From NCBI RefSeq assembly GCF_000241465.1, contig NZ_JH584235.1, positions 1,981,333 to 2,045,332 on the forward strand: a DNA stretch of 64,000 nucleotides, read 5' to 3'. A program made the translations under genes and the position numbers. The first letter of the stretch is position 1. Every line of letters begins with the position of its first letter. The notes beneath the pieces were generated by a model. The model saw only the letters and a program-made list of their open reading frames with translations, did not search any database and was not told the DNA's origin. This DNA comes from Sphingomonas echinoides ATCC 14820. GTDB lineage: Bacteria; Pseudomonadota; Alphaproteobacteria; Sphingomonadales; Sphingomonadaceae. Below, one piece after another: positions 34,218 to 41,670 of the stretch.

Positions 34218-34867
34218 GCCACCTCCGCCATCACCGCGCGCGGGGCCTCGCGCGCGGCCAAGGCGATCAGCGGCGCGTCGAGCCGCAAACGCTCCACCGC
34301 TGCATCCCGCGCGTGGCGGCGCAAGCGTGCCGCAATCGGCGCAAAGACCAGATTGGCCAGCACCGCGCCATAGAGCGTGGCGAGCAAAGCGACCGCCATT
34401 GCCGCCCCGATCGCACTGGGATCGCGCATTTTGACGAACATGCCGACCAGGCCGATAAGCGTGCCGATCATCCCCATCGCAGGGGCGGTGTCGGCCGCCC
34501 CGGCCCACAGTTCTGCGGCCGCCACGGCCCGTTCGCTCCGCGCGCGGCGGCGCTGGCGGAGCAGATCCGCCACCTCCTCCGGCGCGCCGCCATCGACGAT
34601 CAGCGCGACTGCGGCGGCGACATCGGCATCGGCGATGACCGAACGATCCAGCGCCATGACGCCGTGGCGGCGAGCGATCCGGCCAAAAGCGACGATCTGG
34701 TCGAGCAGCCCGTCCGCAACAAAATGCCGCCGCCCCAAGATCCGCAAGGCCGCAACGCCATTCGCCAGATCGCGCGCGGGGGTGCGCAGGATCATCGCGG
34801 CAAGCGTGCCGCCGCCAACGATCGCGAAGGCGATGGGATCAAGGAATGGGGCGAGCAAGGCTATCAT
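34214..34867 (-). CDS. MotA/PomA-like stator subunit with an apparent missing first helix
   Basis: 217 residues. The N-terminus DPIAFAIVGGGTLAAMILRT aligns by pattern with the second helix of PomA/MotA; no hydrophobic helix precedes it, and in-frame codons upstream to 34981 encode a charged leader. TM3 and TM4 (TAPAMGMIGTLIGLVGMF, AVALLATLYGAVLANLVF) are well kept, as is the cytoplasmic loop. So the subunit looks three-helical, like ExbB/TolQ. Coupled to the MotB-like gene; divergent from flgB. Confidence 0.75.
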   Translation of the reverse strand: MIALLAPFLDPIAFAIVGGGTLAAMILRTPARDLANGVAALRILGRRHFVADGLLDQIVAFGRIARRHGVMALDRSVIADADVAAAVALIVDGGAPEEVADLLRQRRRARSERAVAAAELWAGAADTAPAMGMIGTLIGLVGMFVKMRDPSAIGAAMAVALLATLYGAVLANLVFAPIAARLRRHARDAAVERLRLDAPLIALAAREAPRAVMAEVA

Positions 34868-34880
34868 CCACCTCGACACT

Positions 34881-34895
34881 GCAAGGCGCGGGCCA
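34881..34895 (-). promoter_or_regulatory. Possible sigma-54 promoter of the motAB-like/flgA run
   Basis: On the minus strand TGGCCCG-N4-TTGC, one base off consensus with exact GG-N10-GC spacing. The predicted start of transcription is only 2-3 bases before the ATG at 34867, so the mRNA would be nearly leaderless, or the start codon lies elsewhere. Confidence 0.55.
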
Positions 34896-35049
34896 GATTG
34901 CCCGGGATTGACGACACGCCGAGCGATACGAACCGTCCACGCCGTCTCCGCCCGCACCGGAGGCAAAACCGGCAACCGCATTGCCGCCAGGCGGCAAGCC
35001 CTTGCCGGTCACGCGTGCCGCAGACCCTTTTCTGCCGCTCCAGCGCATT

Positions 35050-35065
35050 TGGCACGCCCTTTGCT
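35050..35065 (+). promoter_or_regulatory. Sigma-54 promoter of the flgBCDEFGHIJKL operon
   Basis: TGGCACG-N4-TTGCT, a full match to the RpoN consensus (GG-N10-GC). A transcript would start near 35077, about 26 bases before flgB, with AGGAG in the leader. Confidence 0.85.
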
Positions 35066-35102
35066 GATACCCCGTTGCGCAATCCGGCGCAGGAGACGGG
35101 CA

Positions 35103-35459
35103 ATGCCCAACGAAGGCCTTTTCGGAGTTCATGGTGCCGCACTCGAAGTGCGCTCGCAGCGCATGGGTGTGCTCGCCTCGAACATCGCGAATGCCTCCAC
35201 GCCGGGCTTCAAAGCGCAGGACGTGGATTTCCACACCGCGCTTGCGGCGGTGGAAAATGCGACCAACACGGGCGGCGACGTCAGCATCAAGGGCGCGCTG
35301 CAATATCGCGTGCCGTCGCAGCCGTCGCTCGATGGCAATACCGTCGAACTGTCGACCGAACAGACCGCCTTTGCCGAAAACGCCGTCGCCTATCAGACGA
35401 CCTTGTCCTTCCTCAACGGGCGCATCGGGCAAATCACCCGCGCGTTGAAAGGCGAATAA
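35103..35459 (+). CDS. flgB: Flagellar proximal rod protein FlgB
   Basis: Rod protein next to the MS ring, exported by the flagellar type III system. 118 residues. Seen: the N-terminal rod motif VRSQRMGVLASNIANASTPG and the C-terminal amphipathic helix AYQTTLSFLNGRIGQI. AGGAG lies 8 bases before the ATG. First gene of the large plus-strand operon. Confidence 0.93.
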   Translation: MPNEGLFGVHGAALEVRSQRMGVLASNIANASTPGFKAQDVDFHTALAAVENATNTGGDVSIKGALQYRVPSQPSLDGNTVELSTEQTAFAENAVAYQTTLSFLNGRIGQITRALKGE

Positions 35460-35461
35460 GC

Positions 35462-35872
35462 ATGGCCGATCAGCCGCTCACCATTTTCCAGGTCGCCGGG
35501 CGCGCCATGTCGGCGCAGCTCGTGCGGATGAACACGACCGCGTCGAACCTCGCCAATGCCGGGTCCGTCGCGACCAGCGCCGACACCGCCTATCGCACGA
35601 TCAAGCCGGTGTTCCGCACGCAGTTCGACAAGGCGACCGGGCTCGCCACGGTCAATGTCGAAAGCATCGTCCAGGCCGGCGAGACCCCAAACAAGCGCTA
35701 CGATCCGTCGCATCCGCTCGCCGACAAAGACGGCAATGTGTGGGAATCGGCGGTCGATGAAACGCGCGAGCTGGTCGACATGATGGAGACCGCGCGCAGC
35801 TACCAGAACAATGTCGAGGTCATGCAGACCGCGAAATCGCTGATCCTCGATACCCTCAAGATGGGACGTTAA
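35462..35872 (+). CDS. flgC: Flagellar proximal rod protein FlgC
   Basis: Rod protein of 136 residues. Seen: MSAQLVRMNTTASNLANAGS near the start and the C-terminal family motif DMMETARSYQNNVEVMQTAK. Two bases after the flgB stop. Confidence 0.94.
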   Translation: MADQPLTIFQVAGRAMSAQLVRMNTTASNLANAGSVATSADTAYRTIKPVFRTQFDKATGLATVNVESIVQAGETPNKRYDPSHPLADKDGNVWESAVDETRELVDMMETARSYQNNVEVMQTAKSLILDTLKMGR

Positions 35873-35875
35873 ACC

Positions 35876-36562
35876 ATGGCTTCGACCTTCGATTCCACGC
35901 TGAGCAGCCTCGGCATAAACTCCACCACCGCCAATACGACAAGTTCGGCGGTGGCCAAGAGCTCGCAGTCGCTCGGCACGTCGGACTTCCTCAAGCTGAT
36001 GACCGCCCAGCTCCAGAATCAGGACCCCTTCGCGCCGGTCGACAACAATCAGATGGTCGCCCAGCTCGCGCAGATCACCAGCACATCGGGCATCAGCGAC
36101 ATCAACACGACGCTGAAGGCCATTCAGGACAAGCTCGGCTCGACCTCTTCCAGTGACGCGCTGTCTTATGTCGGGAAGACCGTGCTGACCGAAGGCTCGA
36201 CCGCTTATGGCCGCACCTCGGGCGGCCTGGCCGGCGCGGCGGAGCTCGATGCCGATGCGACCGACGTCACCGTCTCGATCCGTGATGCCAACGGCCAGAC
36301 GCTCAAGACGCTGTCGCTCGGCGCGCAAAAGGCCGGCACCGTATCCTATGACTGGGACGGCAAGACCGCGAGCGGTGCCGACGCCGGCACCGGCCCGTTC
36401 ACCGTGTCGGTCGCCGCCGCCGCGAACGGCACCAGCGTTACCAGTCGCAACCTCGTCTGGGCCCCCGTCGCGGCGGTATCGATGCCCAGCTCAGGTACCC
36501 CTGTCCTCACCGTGCCCGGCGTCGGGCAAGTCCCCATCACTGCCGTCCGCCAGGTCGGCTGA
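35876..36562 (+). CDS. flgD: Flagellar hook-capping protein FlgD
   Basis: Scaffold that caps the growing hook. 228 residues: a disordered Ser/Thr-rich N-terminus, the signature DFLKLMTAQLQNQDPFAPVD near 37-56, a FlgD Ig-like domain and VSYDWDGKTASG. Three bases after flgC. Confidence 0.94.
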   Translation: MASTFDSTLSSLGINSTTANTTSSAVAKSSQSLGTSDFLKLMTAQLQNQDPFAPVDNNQMVAQLAQITSTSGISDINTTLKAIQDKLGSTSSSDALSYVGKTVLTEGSTAYGRTSGGLAGAAELDADATDVTVSIRDANGQTLKTLSLGAQKAGTVSYDWDGKTASGADAGTGPFTVSVAAAANGTSVTSRNLVWAPVAAVSMPSSGTPVLTVPGVGQVPITAVRQVG

Positions 36563-36595
36563 TCCCCTCATCCCCATCGTCCAAGGAGCACCGCA

Positions 36596-37843
36596 ATGTC
36601 TTTCTACACCTCGCTCAGCGGCCTGCAGGCGGCCCAGACCGAACTCTCGGCCGTTTCGCACAACCTCGCCAACGTTTCGACCAACGGCTTCAAGAAGAGC
36701 CGCACCGATTTCGCCGACGTGATCGCATCGAGCATCTCGACGGATCCGACCAAGATCGTCGGCTCGGGCGTGGTGGTGAAGGCCAACAAGCAGCAGTTCA
36801 CCGAAGGCAACCTCAAAACCACGGGCGCCGCGCTCGATCTCACCGTCGCCGGTGATGGCTTCTTCGCGGTGAAGACCAGCGGCCTCAACACCAGCACCGC
36901 TTATACCCGCAACGGTGCCTTCCAGATCGATCCGACCACGCACAACATCGTCGACGCTCAAGGATCGACGCTGCTCGGCTATCCGGTCGATGCCAAGGGC
37001 AACGTGACCGCAAGCGGTGCCGATGGCCTGGTGCCGATCAACCTGCCGCAGACCAGCGGAACCCCGGCACCGACCGGCAATGTCGCGCTGAAGGTCAACC
37101 TCTACGCGGCCGCGTCGATCCCGACGACCACCTTCGATCCGGCCAACGCGTCCAGCTACAACAGTTCGACGACGTCGACGATCTATGACTCGTCGGGCAA
37201 AGCGAGCACGCTGACCAATTACTATGTCCACACCGGCACCGATGCGTGGACCGTCCACAGCTTTGTCGGCGACAAGGAACTCAGCGTTGGCGGCTCGACC
37301 GCCGGTACTCCGGTGACGTTCGATGCAAGCGGCAAGATCACCGCGCCGACCACGCCGGTATCCTATGATGCCTTCACGCCGACCACGGGTGGCGTTTCGC
37401 AGACGCTGAAGTTCGATCTCGCCGGATCGACCCAGAATTCCACCGCTTTCTCGGTCAATGCGCGCAGCTCCGACGGTTCGTCGGTCGGCGATCTGTCCGG
37501 CGTTACCGTCAATTCCGAGGGCATGGTCACCGCGACCTATTCCAATGGCGATACCACCGCGCTCGGCAAGGTCGCGCTCGCCAACTTCTCGAACCCCGCA
37601 GGCCTGCGCCAGGATGGCGACAGCTATTGGTCGGCCAGCGGTGTGTCCGGCCAGGCGTCGCTTGGCTCGGCGAAGGAAAACGGGTTCGGCTCGCTGCTTT
37701 CGGGCACGCTCGAAGGGTCGAACGTCGATATCACCGAGGAACTGGTCGCCCTGATTGCAGCACAGCGCAATTTCCAGGCGAACTCCAAGGCGCTCGATAC
37801 CAGCAACCAGATCACGCAGACGATCGTCAACCTGCGCGCCTGA
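36596..37843 (+). CDS. flgE: Flagellar hook protein FlgE
   Basis: Hook subunit, 415 residues. Seen: N-terminal SLSGLQAAQTELSAVSHNLA and NVSTNGFKKSRTDF, the central D-domains rich in Thr/Ser, and the C-terminal LEGSNVDITEELVALIAAQR. AAGGAG ribosome site upstream. Confidence 0.94.
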   Translation: MSFYTSLSGLQAAQTELSAVSHNLANVSTNGFKKSRTDFADVIASSISTDPTKIVGSGVVVKANKQQFTEGNLKTTGAALDLTVAGDGFFAVKTSGLNTSTAYTRNGAFQIDPTTHNIVDAQGSTLLGYPVDAKGNVTASGADGLVPINLPQTSGTPAPTGNVALKVNLYAAASIPTTTFDPANASSYNSSTTSTIYDSSGKASTLTNYYVHTGTDAWTVHSFVGDKELSVGGSTAGTPVTFDASGKITAPTTPVSYDAFTPTTGGVSQTLKFDLAGSTQNSTAFSVNARSSDGSSVGDLSGVTVNSEGMVTATYSNGDTTALGKVALANFSNPAGLRQDGDSYWSASGVSGQASLGSAKENGFGSLLSGTLEGSNVDITEELVALIAAQRNFQANSKALDTSNQITQTIVNLRA

Positions 37844-37866
37844 CAGGAGCCTAATCGGAGCATAGC

Positions 37867-38610
37867 ATGGACAAGCTGGTCTATACGGCGGCCTCGGGCC
37901 TCAAGGCGCATCTCGCGTCGCAGGCGGCGATTGCCAACAATATGGCGAACGCGTCAACGACCGGCTTTCGCGCCGATCGCGTCGTGTTCGACCGGCTGTC
38001 GCTGCAAGGCTCCGATTTCGACACCCGCACCCCGGCCTCGGCCGAAGTGGTCGATGCCGATCGCAAGCCCGGCGCGATCCAGCAGACCGGGCGGTCGCTC
38101 GACATCGCAATCACCGGCGAAAGCTGGCTCGCGGTGCAAGCGACCGACGGGAGCGAAGCCTATACCCGCCGCGGCGATTTGCAGGTTGCGCCATCGGGCG
38201 TGCTGCAGACCGGTGACGGCTTCCCGGTGATCGGGTCGGGGGGCCCGATCACCGTCCCTCCGGCACAGAGCATTTCGATCTCCGAGGATGGCAAGCTGTC
38301 GATCGTCCCGCTGGGCGGCGACGCCCGCAACCCGCAAGTGATCGACACGCTGAAGCTCGCCAGCCCGAAGGGGTCGGAAACCGTGAAGGGCACCGACAAC
38401 CTGCTCCACGTCAAGGGCGGCGGCGTGCTGCCGAGCGACCTGGACGCCAAGGTCGAGACCGGTGCGCTCGAAGGGTCCAACGTCAACATGACGCAAGCGC
38501 TGGTCGATATGATCGAGAATCAGCGCAGCTACGAAGTCCAGGCCAATTTGATGAAATCGGCCAAGGACATGGATGAAAGCTCCGCATCTGTGATGCGGCT
38601 GCCGTCTTGA
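37867..38610 (+). CDS. flgF: Flagellar proximal rod protein FlgF
   Basis: Rod protein of 247 residues. Seen: YTAASGLKAHLASQAAIANN and NASTTGFRAD at the start, and EGSNVNMTQALVDMIENQRS at the end. Between flgE and flgG; family members differ mainly in length and position. Confidence 0.9.
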   Translation: MDKLVYTAASGLKAHLASQAAIANNMANASTTGFRADRVVFDRLSLQGSDFDTRTPASAEVVDADRKPGAIQQTGRSLDIAITGESWLAVQATDGSEAYTRRGDLQVAPSGVLQTGDGFPVIGSGGPITVPPAQSISISEDGKLSIVPLGGDARNPQVIDTLKLASPKGSETVKGTDNLLHVKGGGVLPSDLDAKVETGALEGSNVNMTQALVDMIENQRSYEVQANLMKSAKDMDESSASVMRLPS

Positions 38611-38622
38611 AGGGAATAGACC

Positions 38623-39411
38623 ATGGGTAGTGCAGCCATGCAAATCGCGCGGACTGGGATCGATGCCCAGGACATGCGCATGCGCGTCATCTCGAACAAC
38701 CTCGCGAACGTCAACACGACCGCCTATAAGAAGGATCGCGCGGCGTTCGAGACGCTGGCATACCAGACCGTTACCGCGCCCGGCGCGCCGAGCACCGCCG
38801 AATCCAAATATGCCACCGGGCTGAACCTCGGCACCGGCGTACGGGTACAGGGAACCGCGCGGATCGACACGCAAGGGTCGTTCCAGCAGACCAATGGCAG
38901 CCTCGACCTCGCGCTCGATGGCGACGGCTATTTCCAGGTGCAGATGCCGGGCGGTACGCTTGGCTACACCCGCGCCGGCAATTTCTCGCGCTCGCCCGAA
39001 GGCCTGCTCGTCACCAGCGAGGGCTATCAAGTGCAGCCCGGCATCACCATTCCCGAAAATGCCAGCGGCATCACCATCGGGACTGATGGCACCGTCTCGG
39101 CGATCGTGTCGGGCCAGACCGGCTCGACCCAGCTCGGCCAGATCCAGGTGGCCAGCTTCCCCAATGCGGGCGGGCTGCTCAACAAGGGCGACAATTACCT
39201 GGTCGAAACCTCGGCCAGCGGTGCCGCCAATCTCGGCGTGGCCGGGCAGGATGGGCGCGGCAACATTCGCCAGGGGCAACTCGAAGGCTCCAACGTCAAC
39301 GTCGTGGAGGAGCTGGTCGACATGATCGAGACGCAGCGCGCCTATGAGGTCAATTCAAAAATGATCTCGGCGACCGACGAAATGCTGAAATATGTTAACC
39401 AAAATATCTGA
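38623..39411 (+). CDS. flgG: Flagellar distal rod protein FlgG
   Basis: Distal rod subunit, 262 residues, the standard length. Seen: ARTGIDAQDMRMRVISNNLA, NVNTTAYKKDRA and, at the C-terminus, LEGSNVNVVEELVDMIETQR. Its stop overlaps the flgH start. Confidence 0.94.
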   Translation: MGSAAMQIARTGIDAQDMRMRVISNNLANVNTTAYKKDRAAFETLAYQTVTAPGAPSTAESKYATGLNLGTGVRVQGTARIDTQGSFQQTNGSLDLALDGDGYFQVQMPGGTLGYTRAGNFSRSPEGLLVTSEGYQVQPGITIPENASGITIGTDGTVSAIVSGQTGSTQLGQIQVASFPNAGGLLNKGDNYLVETSASGAANLGVAGQDGRGNIRQGQLEGSNVNVVEELVDMIETQRAYEVNSKMISATDEMLKYVNQNI

Positions 39412-40106
39412 TGGTTAATCCGATGAAACCATCCGCCCTCCGAATCGGCCTGATCGTCGCCGTCGTGCTGGCCCCCAGCGCCGCCAACGCGAATCTGTTC
39501 GGCAAGAAAAAGCCGCCGGTCGATTTCTCGGCGGCCTTCCCGCCGCCACCGCCCGCCGCTCCTCCGGTCGCGACCGGATCGATCTTCCAGGTCTCGCAAG
39601 GCTATGCAGCGCTGTACGAAGGCACGCGCGCGCGCCGCGTCGGCGATCCGCTGACGATCGTGCTGGTCGAGCGCACCGCGGCTTCCAAATCGGCCAGCTC
39701 GAAACTCGATTCGAGCGGCGGCCTCAGCATCACCCCGCCCACCACCGGCAGCCTATCGCTGTTCAAGGGCACCGATGCCAGCGCAAGTGGCACGCGCAGC
39801 TTCACCGGCCAGGGCGCGACCGACCAGTCGAACACGCTGTCGGGCGAAGTCAGCGTCACCGTCAGCCAGGTTTTCCCTAATGGCACGATGCTGGTCCAGG
39901 GCCAGAAGCGCGTCACGCTCAATCGCGGCGACGAGTTCGTGCAGATCAAGGGCCTGATCCGCATCGCCGACATCGACGCCGACAACCGCGTCCAGTCCAC
40001 GCGCGTCGCCGATGCGCAGATCGCCTATACCGGCAAGGGCGATGTCGCACGTGCCAGCCGCCAGGGCTGGCTCAGCCGGTTCTTCTCGGTGGTGAGTCCC
40101 TTCTGA
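39411..40106 (+). CDS. flgH: Flagellar L-ring protein FlgH without a lipobox
   Basis: Outer membrane L-ring subunit. 231 residues with a signal peptide (cleavage near ANA, about residue 28), a Pro-rich linker, and the family core RARRVGDPLTIVLVERTAAS. Unlike the enterobacterial lipoprotein it contains no cysteine at all, so it cannot be lipidated; anchoring must work differently. The start overlaps the flgG stop (TGATG) and the stop overlaps the flgI start. Confidence 0.92.
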   Translation: MVNPMKPSALRIGLIVAVVLAPSAANANLFGKKKPPVDFSAAFPPPPPAAPPVATGSIFQVSQGYAALYEGTRARRVGDPLTIVLVERTAASKSASSKLDSSGGLSITPPTTGSLSLFKGTDASASGTRSFTGQGATDQSNTLSGEVSVTVSQVFPNGTMLVQGQKRVTLNRGDEFVQIKGLIRIADIDADNRVQSTRVADAQIAYTGKGDVARASRQGWLSRFFSVVSPF

Positions 40107-41329
40107 TGCTGACAGTCCTGCATCCCAAATCCGTTCGTGCTGAGCCTGTCGAAGCACCGCGTTCCAAAGGCGCGGCGTCGCGTGCGGCACTGGCCCTTCG
40201 ACAGGCTCAGGGCAAACGGATTTGGAGTGCGCGCGTCATCGCGGCCCTGCTGACCATGCTCGCAGCCTTGACGCTCGCGGCACCCGCCTCCGCCGACCGG
40301 ATCAAGGATCTCGGCGGTTTCCAGGGCATCCGTTCGAACCAGCTGACCGGGTATGGCATTGTCGTGGGGCTGCCCGGCACCGGCGACGACAATCTCGAAT
40401 ATACCATCCAGTCGATGAAGGCGGTCGCCTCGCGCTTCGGCCTGCAACTCCCCTCGAACGTCAACCCCGGCCTGAAGAACGCCGCCGTCGTGCTGATCAC
40501 CGCCGATTTGCCGCCCTTCGCCAAGCCCGGCCAGAAACTCGACATCACCGTCGCCTCGATGGGCAAGGCCAAGTCGCTGCGCGGTGGTGCCTTGATCCTG
40601 ACGCCGCTGCTCGGTGCCGATGGCCAGATCTACGCGATGGCGCAGGGCAACCTCGCGGTCGGTGGGCTTGGCGCTGAGGGCAAGGACGGCTCACAGATCG
40701 TCGTCAACATTCCCTCGGCGGGGCGTATCCCAGAGGGGGCGACGGTCGAACGCGCGGTGCAGACGGGGTTCGAAACCACGCCGGTGCTGACCTACAACCT
40801 CACCCGCGCCGATTTCACCACCGCGCAGAATGTCGCAGCGGCCATCAATTCGCGGCTCGGTGCGGGCAGCGCGCAGGCGGTGGATGCCGTGTCGGTATCG
40901 GTACGCGCGCCGATCGGTGGTGACGTGCGCGCGACGCTGATGAGCGAGATCGAAAATCTCGACGTGGTCTCGGCCGAACCTTCGGCCAAGGTCATCGTCA
41001 ACGCGCGCACCGGCACCGTCGTGATCAATTCGACCGTCCGCGTCGGCAGCGCCGCCGTCACCCATGGCAAGCTGACCGTCCGCATCGACGAAACCGAAAA
41101 GGCAAGCCAGCCTGCCCCGTTCAGCCAGGGCCAGACGACCAAGGAACAGAAATCGGCGGTTGCCGTCGACGAGGAAAAGCATCCGATGTTCCTGATCGAG
41201 CCCGGCCCCAAGCTCTCCGACGTGGTCAAGGCGGTCAATGCGATTGGGGCATCGCCCGCCGATCTGGTCGCGATCCTGGAAGCGTTGAAGGAAGCCGGCG
41301 CGCTGAAGGCGGAGCTGATCATCCTATGA
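40106..41329 (+). CDS. flgI: Flagellar P-ring protein FlgI with a repeat-derived leader
   Basis: Periplasmic P-ring subunit. 407 residues; the mature part begins near DRIKDLGGFQGIRSNQLTGY and ends with the family DLVAILEALKEAGALKAELI. Before the hydrophobic signal core (about 44-58) lies a 33-residue stretch encoded by a family A palindrome (40127-40223). The start ATG 40106 overlaps the flgH stop (TGATG); no in-frame ATG or GTG lies between the repeat and the signal core except a codon too late for export, so the repeat is probably translated. Confidence 0.92.
   Translation: MLTVLHPKSVRAEPVEAPRSKGAASRAALALRQAQGKRIWSARVIAALLTMLAALTLAAPASADRIKDLGGFQGIRSNQLTGYGIVVGLPGTGDDNLEYTIQSMKAVASRFGLQLPSNVNPGLKNAAVVLITADLPPFAKPGQKLDITVASMGKAKSLRGGALILTPLLGADGQIYAMAQGNLAVGGLGAEGKDGSQIVVNIPSAGRIPEGATVERAVQTGFETTPVLTYNLTRADFTTAQNVAAAINSRLGAGSAQAVDAVSVSVRAPIGGDVRATLMSEIENLDVVSAEPSAKVIVNARTGTVVINSTVRVGSAAVTHGKLTVRIDETEKASQPAPFSQGQTTKEQKSAVAVDEEKHPMFLIEPGPKLSDVVKAVNAIGASPADLVAILEALKEAGALKAELIIL
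40127..40223. repeat. Dispersed palindrome, family A, in the flgI leader
   Basis: Arms AAATCCGTTCGTGCTGAGCC at 40127 on and the near-complement ending at 40223 surround about 40 bases. The extended AAATCC/GGATTT ends are complementary too. Same family as 13267-13356 and 19132-19222. Confidence 0.87.
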
Positions 41330-41670
41330 GCGACATCCCCGCCATCACGCCAGTCGCGGCACCCGCCATTTCGGCGGGCGTAGGCGTCGACACCAGCCGC
41401 CTGCAAAGCCGCGCCAATCTGGAAGCGGCCGGCAAGAAGTTCGAAGCCGTCTTCACCAACATGATGGTGAAGGCGATGCATTCGACGCATCTCGCCGAGG
41501 ACACGCTGTTCGGATCGAAGGGCATGGACACCTTCAAGGACATGCAGGGCACGCAACTCGCGCAGAGCATGGCCGAGCATGCGCCGCTCGGCATCGGCAA
41601 GGCGATGACCGATTTCCTCGCGAAGTCGCAAAAGGGATTGCAGGCCGATCCGCCGGGTGATCAGCCGTGA
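41326..41670 (+). CDS. flgJ: Rod-binding protein FlgJ (N-terminal domain only)
   Basis: 114 residues, matching only the rod-capping half of enterobacterial FlgJ (LEAAGKKFEAVFTNMMVKAM, KDMQGTQLAQSMAE). The muramidase domain is absent and is probably supplied by the transglycosylase at 31333-32238. Start overlaps the flgI stop; stop overlaps the flgK start. Confidence 0.88.
   Translation: MSDIPAITPVAAPAISAGVGVDTSRLQSRANLEAAGKKFEAVFTNMMVKAMHSTHLAEDTLFGSKGMDTFKDMQGTQLAQSMAEHAPLGIGKAMTDFLAKSQKGLQADPPGDQP

Noticed and set aside
34868..34981. Longer N-terminus for the MotA-like protein from 34981
   Set aside because: The added 38 residues are charged and Pro-rich with no membrane helix, so they do not restore TM1, and they overlap the probable promoter region.
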